Below are positions 33,639-41,484 of a stretch of DNA of 57,642 nt, piece by piece. Origin of the DNA: Faucicola sp041855445 (GTDB lineage Bacteria; Pseudomonadota; Gammaproteobacteria; Pseudomonadales; Moraxellaceae); the NCBI GenBank assembly GCA_041855445.1, contig JBHAEG010000017.1, forward strand, positions 1 through 57,642, in the 5' to 3' direction. The notes beneath the pieces are model-generated. The model was not told the DNA's origin, did no database searches, and saw only the letters and a list, made by a program, of their open reading frames with translations. How positions within the stretch are numbered: the stretch's first letter is position 1; every line of letters begins with the position of its first letter. A program made the translations under genes and the position numbers.

Positions 33639-34976
33639 TTAATTAGATTGTTCAAAAGGTTCTAACATTGGTAACACTAAATTTGCCTCAGCCTTAGGTA
33701 AAACTGATAAAGGGGAAATGCCATGTTGCCCTAAAAGCTGTTGCAATCGGGCAACTGACATCGTTACTGTGATTAACGCTTGCCCTATCTCATCATAATC
33801 AATCGTATCAATGACATCTAACTGATATAATTCATGACGTAATTGTCCTGCGGTGACGGGCAACGTCAAATGAAATTGTTTTAACTGACCAATCAATAAC
33901 TGTTGTACAGCGGTAGTTAATTCTGCCATGCCTGCCCCCGTTTTCGCCGACACATATACCCGATTAGGTACATCAGCTTGAGCATAACCAATATGAGCAG
34001 GTTCATTAGTCATATCAATTTTATTATAAACATTTAACACAGGTACATGATTATTAATCTGTGATAATACCGACTGTACTGCCAATATTTGCTCGTGCAT
34101 ATCTTCACGACTACTATCAATCACATGTAACAGTAAATCCGCCTCCAATGTTTCCTCTAACGTAGCATGAAACGCTTCAACCAATTCATGTGGCAAATGA
34201 CGCACAAAACCCACCGTATCCACTAACACCACATGACCAACACCCGCCCAACTCACACGGCGTAACGTTGGGTCAAGTGTGGCAAATAGCTGATTAGCTG
34301 TATAAATATTTTCATTGGCTAACAAATTAAACAAGGTTGATTTACCAGCATTGGTATAACCCACCAAAGAAATCGTTGAAATCTCTGACTTTTGGCGTTT
34401 AGCTCGTCCTTGGGCTCGGGTTTGCTTTACTTTATCTAATCTTGCCTTTAACTGATTTACTCGCACTTGTAACAAACGGCGGTCGGTTTCTAACTGTGTT
34501 TCGCCAGGCCCTCGCAAACCAATCCCACCTTTTTGTCGTTCCAAATGCGTCCACCCCCTTACCAAACGTGTTGCTAAATGATTAAGTTGAGCTAACTCAA
34601 CTTGTAATTTACCTTCATAAGTTCTGGCACGTTGAGCAAAAATATCTAAAATTAATCCAGTTCTATCTAAAACCCGACATTTTATCAGTTTTTCTAAATT
34701 TCGTTCCTGTGACGGTGATAAACTATGATTAAATATCACAATATCTGCCTCATGCTCCATCACTAAATTAGCAATTTCTTCTGCCTTACCCGTACCGACA
34801 AAATATTTAGCATCGGGTTTACTGCGGGTTCCTGTCACTAACGCATACACAGTCGCCCCTGCCGATTTTACTAACAGTTCAAACTCTTCTAAATCGTCAG
34901 GGTCTGTCATTTGAGTAATCGTTAAATGAACTAAAATGGCTTTCTCGCCCCCTTGATGTCTATCAAAATATTGCAA
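33639..34976 (-). CDS. hflX: GTPase HflX
   Basis: HflX is a ribosome-binding GTPase that rescues or splits stalled 70S ribosomes under heat stress. It has the N-terminal HflX domain (RTGLILDIFAQRARTYEGKL, GGIGLRGPGETQLETDRR) and a GTPase domain with G1 GYTNAGKST, G3 DTVGF and G4 NKID. The start is uncertain: all candidates are TTG. The one at 34976 is preferred because AGGA lies 9 bases upstream and the protein then begins LQYFDRHQGGEKAILVH, close to the family N-terminus; an earlier TTG at 35036 gives 20 more residues. hfq, the usual neighbour, is absent. Confidence 0.92.
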   Translation of the reverse strand: MQYFDRHQGGEKAILVHLTITQMTDPDDLEEFELLVKSAGATVYALVTGTRSKPDAKYFVGTGKAEEIANLVMEHEADIVIFNHSLSPSQERNLEKLIKCRVLDRTGLILDIFAQRARTYEGKLQVELAQLNHLATRLVRGWTHLERQKGGIGLRGPGETQLETDRRLLQVRVNQLKARLDKVKQTRAQGRAKRQKSEISTISLVGYTNAGKSTLFNLLANENIYTANQLFATLDPTLRRVSWAGVGHVVLVDTVGFVRHLPHELVEAFHATLEETLEADLLLHVIDSSREDMHEQILAVQSVLSQINNHVPVLNVYNKIDMTNEPAHIGYAQADVPNRVYVSAKTGAGMAELTTAVQQLLIGQLKQFHLTLPVTAGQLRHELYQLDVIDTIDYDEIGQALITVTMSVARLQQLLGQHGISPLSVLPKAEANLVLPMLEPFEQSN

Positions 34977-35145
34977 AATGTCATATCCTAAATCATTAAA
35001 AGTAGCTATTCTATCGTTAAAATCGCATAAAACCAATAAATATTATGTATCATAATAATAAATATAATAAAACAAAATTCTTTGTATCTAGCAAATAATT
35101 CCAGTATTTTTCATAAGGTTTTGGCTAGGTTTTTTAACATGACTT

Positions 35146-35154
35146 GTATATAAT
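35146..35154 (+). promoter_or_regulatory. Extended -10 before the PlsC-type gene
   Basis: TATAAT at 35149-35154 lies 25 bp before the ATG, with GT just upstream; no good -35 at the right distance. Confidence 0.35.
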
Positions 35155-35178
35155 GAAACAAATTTTTTAATTATTTTT

Positions 35179-36018
35179 ATGACTATGGCTAATCAAAAAC
35201 CATCAGAAAATCAATCGAATGCAACCGATTTAATCACAGCAAATACTTCTCAAAGCTATATCAGTATCCAATGGCAACGCAGTAAACGTGTCACAGGCAT
35301 GATTGGCAGTATTTGCAAAGGCATGAGCTATGCTTATGAAGTTAATCGACAAAAAACTCAGCCACAGCAAGTTATTCCTTATATTCAGAAATTTTGTCAA
35401 AGTATGTGTCAATCACTACATGTTCAAGTGATTGCGGTTGAACCAATTCCACAACAGCACGCCCTGTGGACGAGTAATCATATTTCATGGTTAGATATCC
35501 CTGTTGTTGGAGGCATGATACCAACGTTCTTTTTATCCAAAGCTGAAATTGGTAATTGGCCTGTCATTGGTTGGCTGGCACGCACAGCCAATACTTTATT
35601 TATCCAACGGGGGTCAGGTGATGCAGATTCTGTCAGCCGTCAGATGTCCGATTTTTTAACTAAAGGCTTTCCTGTGGTATTTTTTCCAGAAGCCACCACG
35701 ACTGATGGCACAGCAATAAAACGAATTCATGGTAAATTATTACAATCTGCGATTGATGCTAATGTTGCCATTCAACCCATCGTCATATGTTATGTTAATG
35801 AACAAGGACAGCTTGATAATGCCATTCCCTACTATGGCAAAATGACAATGGCGGATAGTGTCAAAAAAATTTTAGATAACCGTCCAGCAAAAGCTTACGT
35901 TTTGCCGTTAGAGAAAATAGAACCTGCTGGAAAGTCCAAATCAGAATTAACAGACATTCTACAACAACGTATGAGTGATGGACTCAAACGCTTACATCAG
36001 ATTGTATTAGTACAATAA
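35179..36018 (+). CDS. PlsC-family 1-acylglycerol-3-phosphate acyltransferase
   Basis: This 279-residue phospholipid-type acyltransferase has the catalytic HX4D box in SNHISWLDIPV (about residue 97), the conserved KAEIGNWPVIGWLA and block III FFPEATTTDGTAIKR (a variant of FPEGTT). The family moves an acyl chain to lysophosphatidic acid or related lipids at the inner membrane. The PEA in place of PEG is a change in a conserved position that binds the phosphate. It stands alone, upstream of the Roadblock cluster; whether it is the essential PlsC or a paralogue cannot be told. Confidence 0.85.
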   Translation: MTMANQKPSENQSNATDLITANTSQSYISIQWQRSKRVTGMIGSICKGMSYAYEVNRQKTQPQQVIPYIQKFCQSMCQSLHVQVIAVEPIPQQHALWTSNHISWLDIPVVGGMIPTFFLSKAEIGNWPVIGWLARTANTLFIQRGSGDADSVSRQMSDFLTKGFPVVFFPEATTTDGTAIKRIHGKLLQSAIDANVAIQPIVICYVNEQGQLDNAIPYYGKMTMADSVKKILDNRPAKAYVLPLEKIEPAGKSKSELTDILQQRMSDGLKRLHQIVLVQ

Positions 36019-36245
36019 ATAAACCTTTTAGTAGGCTATATGGTATTTAAAAATTTTGTTTGCTAGATTTTTTACCGTATATCTGAAAAATTGATGAATA
36101 GTCGATAGTATGGTGAAAAAATTACTATCCAATGTTATTCTGAATGTATTAGCTTAAGTCAAAAGCGTATTATGGTTTTTCTTAACAATAACGGTAAACG
36201 TTTTTGATATTTTCTATTTGACATTTGAGATGAGAGAACGGTTTT

Positions 36246-36608
36246 ATGCGTACTGATGTGTTTCAACAAATTTTAGAAGACCTTAACAGTTCATCAACCG
36301 ATGTAGAAGCGTCAGCATTAATTTCGACAGATGGTCTAATGATTGCCTCAGCATTGCCTGTAGGTATTGACGAAGACCGTGTCGGTGCAATGTCAGCAGC
36401 CTTATTATCATTGGGTGAACGTGCAGGTCAAGAGTTAGCTCGTGGTAAAATCGACCGTGTACTGGTACAAGGTGAAAAAGGTTACGTTATCATGACATCG
36501 TCTGGTGAAGAAGCTGTTTTAACAGTGTTAGCAAAACCAAATGCAAAACTTGGTCTAATCTTCTTAGATATTAAGCGTGCCGCCGAAGCACTCGTTAAAG
36601 TTATCTAA
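36246..36608 (+). CDS. Roadblock/LC7-domain protein (MglB-like)
   Basis: This 120-residue protein consists of one Roadblock/LC7 domain: an N-terminal helix (VFQQILEDLNSSS), strand-turn ASALISTDGLMIASALP, the helical ALLSLGERAGQELARGK, and the strands RVLVQGEKGYVIM and AVLTVLAKPNAKLGLIFLD. Such domains dimerise and act as regulators or GAPs of small Ras-like GTPases (MglB with MglA; CvnB with CvnD in Streptomyces). A GTPase gene lies about 3.5 kb downstream in the same direction. A terminator-like hairpin follows, so it may be expressed partly on its own. Confidence 0.9.
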   Translation: MRTDVFQQILEDLNSSSTDVEASALISTDGLMIASALPVGIDEDRVGAMSAALLSLGERAGQELARGKIDRVLVQGEKGYVIMTSSGEEAVLTVLAKPNAKLGLIFLDIKRAAEALVKVI

Positions 36609-36639
36609 ATAATCATCTGCATATTTTAATTAAAATCGC

Positions 36640-36678
36640 AACCAACCTTATTTAGTACGTTTAAAAAAAGGTTGGTTT
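36640..36678 (+). terminator. Hairpin after the Roadblock gene
   Basis: AACCAACCTT (36640-36649) pairs with AAGGTTGGTT (36668-36677); only a short T run follows, so read-through is likely. Confidence 0.55.
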
Positions 36679-36823
36679 CGATGGTTTATTTTTATATGTT
36701 CATGATTAAAGATTTATTTTAAACAGCTATGGTTTGATACTTTCATGAATTTGGTAACGTAAATTTATCAGTGAATTTAGCTTTACCAAATTGGTATCAT
36801 TTATATGATAAAGGATAAGTAAG

Positions 36824-37318
36824 ATGTCCATTCAACTTTCTGATATGCAAAAACCAGCGGGCGAATCAACCCAACATGAATTGACCTTTTCTGATGGTAG
36901 TAAACGTGTTGTTTACACTACCAATAATGAATTACCATATCCAGATGGTAAATTAATCGTGTCTCGTGTTGATTTAGATGGTATATTAACTCACGCTAAT
37001 GATGCGTTTGTAGAAATTAGTGGTTACGACAGAGATGAATTAATTGGAAAACCACACCATATTTTACGTCACCCAGAAATGCCAAAAGGGGCATTTAAAG
37101 ATTTGTGGGAAACCATCAAGGCGGGCAAAAAATGGCATGGCTATGTCAAAAATTTATGTAAAGATGGTAGCTATTATTGGGTATATGCAACTGCCGTACC
37201 AAACGTTAGACGTGGTGAAACTGTAGGCTATACGTCTGTTCGCCGTAAACCATCTCGCAGTAAAATTCAAGAAGCTGAAGCACTATATGCCAAAATGTTG
37301 CAGGAGGAAAAAGCATGA
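36824..37318 (+). CDS. Aer-like PAS-domain protein
   Basis: This is a 164-residue soluble protein with one PAS domain (about 45-150). The stretch FVEISGYDRDELIGKPHHILRH-PEMPKGAFKDLW, then WHGYVKNLCKDGSYYWVYA, matches the redox-sensing PAS of the aerotaxis receptor Aer, which binds FAD; binding here is inferred. The protein has no membrane or signalling domain, so its output must come through a partner. Its last codons overlap the next gene by ATGA, and its own AGGA site is good. It lies in the Roadblock/GTPase cluster. Confidence 0.9.
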   Translation: MSIQLSDMQKPAGESTQHELTFSDGSKRVVYTTNNELPYPDGKLIVSRVDLDGILTHANDAFVEISGYDRDELIGKPHHILRHPEMPKGAFKDLWETIKAGKKWHGYVKNLCKDGSYYWVYATAVPNVRRGETVGYTSVRRKPSRSKIQEAEALYAKMLQEEKA

Positions 37319-38058
37319 CTTTTAACTTATTGATTGCACCAGATTTCGCCCCAGAGCGTTTTGCTGGTTGGCATATGCTAAATACATTATTGCAAAAACG
37401 AGCAAATATTCATATTCATTTATTAACGCCTGCCTCAGCCCATGAGCAAGCCGAACTTATCGAAAGCCAAGATGTTCATGTTATCTATGCTAATCCATTT
37501 GATGCAGCAGAACTTATTCGTGAAAAAGGCTATACAGCGATTGCTCGACCAAAAGGCAAATCTGACGAAATGGTTATCGTAAGTAGTGCAAAATCGTCAA
37601 TCTCTCGACTAGAAGACCTAAAAAAAGGTTGTAAAGTGGCGATGGCGGATAACAAAGACGTTAAATTAATTGGTTTACGTTTATTAGAGGCGGTGGATTT
37701 GGTAGAAAGTGATATTGAATGGCATATCACTGAAAACTATCAAGCAGCAGCTCGTGAATTAATTAAAGGTGAAGTCGATGCGGTGTTTTTCTTATCAGAA
37801 GTATTTCACACCCTATCACGCATGACTTTATCACAAATGAATGTCTTAATTGAAAGTCAATTACACGATGTTAGCCATGTGATTTTAGTCAAAGAAAATT
37901 TTGAAAATAGCCAAGAAGTATTACAAGCATTATTATCATTAAATGATACTGATGGTAAAAAAGTATTAGAAGAGCTTGGAATGCCAGAAGGCTTTGAAAC
38001 GATGACCGAAGAAGATGGCGAATTTATGGTTGATTTAATGGAAACATTACTTGACTAA
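37315..38058 (+). CDS. Cytoplasmic PhnD-type substrate-binding domain protein
   Basis: This 247-residue protein matches the phosphate/phosphonate-binding (PhnD-like, type 2 periplasmic-binding) fold: FNLLIAPDFAPERFAGWHML, HVIYANPFDAAELI near residue 60, SISRLEDLKKGCKVAMAD near 102, and a QAAARELIKGEVDAVFFLSEVF stretch near 143. It has no signal peptide or lipobox, so it should act in the cytoplasm. The AGGAGG site lies inside the PAS gene and the start ATG overlaps the PAS stop as ATGA, so the two are translationally coupled and their products probably interact. A small-molecule sensor is the likely role; the ligand is unknown. Confidence 0.85.
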   Translation: MTFNLLIAPDFAPERFAGWHMLNTLLQKRANIHIHLLTPASAHEQAELIESQDVHVIYANPFDAAELIREKGYTAIARPKGKSDEMVIVSSAKSSISRLEDLKKGCKVAMADNKDVKLIGLRLLEAVDLVESDIEWHITENYQAAARELIKGEVDAVFFLSEVFHTLSRMTLSQMNVLIESQLHDVSHVILVKENFENSQEVLQALLSLNDTDGKKVLEELGMPEGFETMTEEDGEFMVDLMETLLD

Positions 38059-38086
38059 TCAATATTTTTAGCCACATAATCGTTTT

Positions 38087-38118
38087 AGAACCTGTGCGTC
38101 ATGTTATGAACAGGTTCT
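38087..38118 (+). terminator. Hairpin after the PhnD-like gene
   Basis: AGAACCTG (38087-38094) pairs perfectly with CAGGTTCT (38111-38118), followed by an AT-rich stretch without a strong T run. Confidence 0.5.
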
Positions 38119-38143
38119 GATATATTTTTGATATAGGTAGATT

Positions 38144-38767
38144 ATGAGTGTACTTCAACATACAAACCATAGTAAAAATTACAATCAGCGTTTAAGTTAT
38201 CGCTATTTTACCCGCCAAGTTATGAACCAGCCAATGAATGTGGATTTACATACCAGCCGTATCATGGTAGCAATGGAGCTTGAAGAGCGAGAGCCATTAC
38301 AAGGAGCGTTGGTTGATATGTTTTATGGCTGTTGGTTTGAAGTTCCTTTTTTTGGTGTCCGTATTTTGTCACAAGTCAAAGACAAATTACATCAACAAAC
38401 TTATAAAGCCCTACGCGTATATGTTGAAAAACGAGATTATGTACAAACGATTAGTGCCTTAGCTACCCGTTGGAGTGTGTTAGTTACTCCTTCAATGAAT
38501 GTTTATCATCATCAGTTGCGTACCAGTGCCGATGATTCTTATATGCTTGCTAATCAAACAGTTTCTGCTTTATTGACCGTATTAGAAGAAGATACAATCA
38601 ACCAAACTGAACAAATACACGCCATTGAAAACGAATTTTTCTCACATTGTAAAGCCTGTAATGATAGCTTAGCATTTTCGATTGTTTGGTGGCAATTGGC
38701 AAAAAATGGCTGGCGATTTGATGAACGTTGGATAGCTTGCCGAGTACAGTTAGAGCAAACCAGCTAA
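38144..38767 (+). CDS. Hypothetical cytoplasmic protein of the Roadblock/GTPase cluster
   Basis: I do not recognise this 207-residue protein. It has no signal peptide or membrane helix. The N-terminus is polar (QHTNHSKNYNQRLSYRYF); the middle, with IMVAMELEEREPLQGALVDMFYGCWF, looks helical, and there is a CKAC pair near residue 170 (FFSHCKACNDSLAF), too little for a zinc site on its own. The C-terminus is Trp-rich (VWWQLAKNGWRFDERWIACR). An AGG lies 8 bases before the ATG. Its place between the PhnD-like and GTPase genes, all in one direction, is the only clue to its role. Confidence 0.75.
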   Translation: MSVLQHTNHSKNYNQRLSYRYFTRQVMNQPMNVDLHTSRIMVAMELEEREPLQGALVDMFYGCWFEVPFFGVRILSQVKDKLHQQTYKALRVYVEKRDYVQTISALATRWSVLVTPSMNVYHHQLRTSADDSYMLANQTVSALLTVLEEDTINQTEQIHAIENEFFSHCKACNDSLAFSIVWWQLAKNGWRFDERWIACRVQLEQTS

Positions 38768-38821
38768 CTGTCTGACTGTCATTTTTTTTACATCAAACGA
38801 ACATAAACTTTGGTTACGCTT

Positions 38822-39976
38822 ATGGATATGGAATTGTTTAATATATTGATGGTCGGATTTAATATCAAAAATATTAACGCCATCGAAGTATTTACTGAAC
38901 ATAGTTTTCCACAATTTACCATTCATAGTGTAGAGCGTCATTTTTTAACAAACTTTAGTCTTGTTTTACCTGTGCTAGACTTTGCTGAACGCAATAGTCA
39001 TGGGTTTATGATAGATGTAGAAGGGGTTGGCATTAATGAGCTAGATGAACAAGCTATCGATGTGTTAAATAAATTTACGCAAAACAAACCCACCATTTTA
39101 TTTACTCGTCATAATAAAGCACAAATTAAAATTACGTTGCCAAAAACTTATCATTTGTTACATATACCTTATGACAAATCAGATATGCAATTAATGCTTG
39201 AATGGCTAGATAACAAAATTCAACCAGACGCTGATAAATCAAAAAAACCTGTAGAGAAAACCATTCAACCGCCTCGAGCTACAAAAAATACCCTTGAAAC
39301 GGTATTAATGGACAGACCAGAAGCATTTACAGTTGCTCAATATATTCCAAATGACTATTTACAAAGTCTTGAGCAAAATTATCAATGTTTATCCAACACA
39401 TTTACAGACATTAATGATACTTACTTTTTTCAATTTTTTGAAAAATTACAACAACTTGACCAACATGCCTACATTGCAATTGGTATTTATAGCATTTATG
39501 TTAATCCATTTGAAAAAAGTATCATTGGCCGTCACTTGGATAAATTTACTCAACAATTAATTAAAGTTCATCATGAAAATCAATCACAAGTATTAAGTTT
39601 TCAGCTGGTGACAAAAGCCCAATATGAACAACAGCTAAAATTACTTGTCATGGTTGGCGAAAAGAAAATCGCAATTAGTCAGGCGATTTGGCAAATGGGA
39701 TTAATGCTGGTACCACCAAACGTTTATATAAAACGGCATCAGCTACAAATAAAAGCTCTTTATATGCCAAATTTACAATCTGTTAAAAATTTACCAAACT
39801 ATGTTCCATTAATGATAGCCTGTTGTTTGGGCAAAGTTCGGCAAATACATCAGTTACAAAAAATTTTTCCACGATTAACAACAGGACAAATTAATCAAGT
39901 ACTAATTTTAATGATTTTATCAAATATCGTTGATAATCAAATTTTAGTAAACTCATGTCCACAATCAAAAATTTAA
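38822..39976 (+). CDS. Hypothetical protein with a receiver-like N-terminus
   Basis: I do not recognise this 384-residue protein. The first 120 or so residues (FNILMVGFNIKNINAIEVF, GFMIDVEGVGINELDEQAI, KPTILFTRHNK, YHLLHIPYDKSDMQLML) alternate strands and helices like a response-regulator receiver, but the phosphoacceptor pattern is not convincing. A polar linker (about 140-165, DADKSKKPVEKTIQPPRATK) leads to a helical C-terminal half. The start at 38822 is the first ATG; a TTG lies 12 bases earlier and no clear ribosome site is seen for either. It precedes the GTPase gene. Confidence 0.75.
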   Translation: MDMELFNILMVGFNIKNINAIEVFTEHSFPQFTIHSVERHFLTNFSLVLPVLDFAERNSHGFMIDVEGVGINELDEQAIDVLNKFTQNKPTILFTRHNKAQIKITLPKTYHLLHIPYDKSDMQLMLEWLDNKIQPDADKSKKPVEKTIQPPRATKNTLETVLMDRPEAFTVAQYIPNDYLQSLEQNYQCLSNTFTDINDTYFFQFFEKLQQLDQHAYIAIGIYSIYVNPFEKSIIGRHLDKFTQQLIKVHHENQSQVLSFQLVTKAQYEQQLKLLVMVGEKKIAISQAIWQMGLMLVPPNVYIKRHQLQIKALYMPNLQSVKNLPNYVPLMIACCLGKVRQIHQLQKIFPRLTTGQINQVLILMILSNIVDNQILVNSCPQSKI

Positions 39977-40145
39977 TATTAATTAAATGGTTGATATTAA
40001 TAAGATACTTAAAATCATAAAAAATATTCAATGATGGCATTGAAAATGCAAATACAAAAATGTTTTTAGTGATTTTAAACATTAGGATAAAACTTTGAAA
40101 AAACTTTAATATCTTATTGATATTATTATTTTTTTGGATAAGATT

Positions 40146-40685
40146 ATGACAGTTGAAGCATCATATAAAGGTTATACAATTATCTTTGCAGGAACAGCAG
40201 GTACAGGTAAAACAACTGCGATTAGTTCTTTATCTGATAATAAAGTGATAACTATTAAAGAAGTAAGTCACGATGCAGTAACATTTATTCCAAAAAATAC
40301 TATTGCTAATATGGATTATGGTGTTATTCATGCCAGTGCAAAAGAGAAAATTCATTTGTATGGTGTACCAGATAAACAACGCCTAGATTTTATTTGGGAA
40401 GAATTATTGTCAAGTGCATTGGGTTTTGTTTTGCTTATCAGTGCAAAATCAACCAGTCCCATACGAGATTTGATGCACTATATTCAATATTTTCGCCCAC
40501 TAATTCAAAACACATCAATGGTGGTAGGTATTACGCATAGCGAAAATATGTCTTGGGATTTACATCAGGTTTTAACTGATGAACTGATTAAACAAGGCAT
40601 TCCTGCCAATGTGGTGGTAATAGACCCTAGAAATAAATCACACATGGCAAATATTGTGAGTATGCTCGTATATGCCGTGTCTTAA
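40146..40685 (+). CDS. Small GTPase-like protein (COG2229/MglA-like) with altered G3 and G4
   Basis: This 179-residue Ras-like P-loop protein is of the type found with Roadblock proteins. G1 is intact (FAGTAGTGKTTAIS, about residues 14-27), and the NMDYGVI and IHLYG context is typical. In related proteins G3 reads YGTPGQERF; here it is YGVPDKQRL, losing the Gly and Gln. G4 (TKxD-like) is THSE. It may bind but hydrolyse GTP poorly, or use another nucleotide; this is inference. The start ATG at 40146 is preferred over a TTG 12 bases upstream because GGATAAG precedes it. Confidence 0.85.
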   Translation: MTVEASYKGYTIIFAGTAGTGKTTAISSLSDNKVITIKEVSHDAVTFIPKNTIANMDYGVIHASAKEKIHLYGVPDKQRLDFIWEELLSSALGFVLLISAKSTSPIRDLMHYIQYFRPLIQNTSMVVGITHSENMSWDLHQVLTDELIKQGIPANVVVIDPRNKSHMANIVSMLVYAVS

Positions 40686-40721
40686 TTTTTTACATACTGT
40701 TTATAAAAAGGTAATTTTATT

Positions 40722-41354
40722 ATGTCAAATATTGTCAATAAATATGTCATTTTAACGCCTGCGGGTGTGTTACATAGCTTTTCTAGCATTGAACCAAATG
40801 AACAACAACAAGCTTTACAAACTATGCTACCTGCTGATAAAGTGATGCTTGCTTCAGAATGGAGTGAACGTTATAGCGAACAATGGTTAGATACTTTTGT
40901 AAAAGAAGGTTGGGTTGAGTTACTTGATACGCAACTTTCTGCACCAAAGGTAAAACTTGATAGCTTTTTACCTTATGTAGTCGCTAGTTTGTCTGGTAGT
41001 CGTAGTGCTGCAATTGCCTCTGACCAAGGCTTCTGTTTGGCTCGTATTGGTTTTACACAGGAACAGGCAGAAACTTTATGTGTGGCTGCAGCGGATTTCT
41101 TTGACTTTCTTTCTCGTCAGCGTTATCGTGGTTGGGCGGTTGATGGTCAAGCGATTTCTTTTTATTCAAACATTGATATGTTAATGCCAACAACCAGTTT
41201 CGTTGGGTTATGGGTGAACGGTACAGGTTATTTCTTGGTCTTAGAAGATGAGCCATTAATGAATAACCGTGCATTTGTCGAGCTAGTTTGGGGTATTAAA
41301 GCAACGGGAGAGCGTTTTGCTAGACGTTCAGAAACTACTGACAATGACGAATAA
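40722..41354 (+). CDS. Hypothetical protein, last gene of the Roadblock/GTPase cluster
   Basis: I do not recognise this 210-residue soluble protein. It begins MSNIVNKYVILTPAGVLHSF, has a helical amphipathic middle (DTFVKEGWVELLDTQLSAP) and a strand-rich C-terminal half (AIASDQGFCLARIGF, GWAVDGQAISFYS, GLWVNGTGYFLVLEDEP) that could be a small alpha/beta domain. The tail is polar (ARRSETTDNDE). It follows the GTPase gene by 36 bases with an AAGG site and ends at a terminator, so it closes the cluster and is a candidate GTPase partner or effector. Confidence 0.75.
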   Translation: MSNIVNKYVILTPAGVLHSFSSIEPNEQQQALQTMLPADKVMLASEWSERYSEQWLDTFVKEGWVELLDTQLSAPKVKLDSFLPYVVASLSGSRSAAIASDQGFCLARIGFTQEQAETLCVAAADFFDFLSRQRYRGWAVDGQAISFYSNIDMLMPTTSFVGLWVNGTGYFLVLEDEPLMNNRAFVELVWGIKATGERFARRSETTDNDE

Positions 41355-41382
41355 CTAATGCAAAATTAGTATTTTTAAATTT

Positions 41383-41447
41383 ATAAGTTGGTATAGTTTT
41401 CCTTAATACATACAACTTTGATTAAATAAGGATAAATACCAACTTAT
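41383..41447. terminator. Bidirectional terminator between the cluster and pilR
   Basis: ATAAGTTGGTAT (41383-41394) pairs perfectly with ATACCAACTTAT (41436-41447) over a 41-nt loop that holds a smaller CCTTA/TAAGG pairing; T-rich sequence follows. Confidence 0.6.
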
Positions 41448-41484
41448 TTTATTATTACTAAAATATTTAATCTATTTTTATTTA

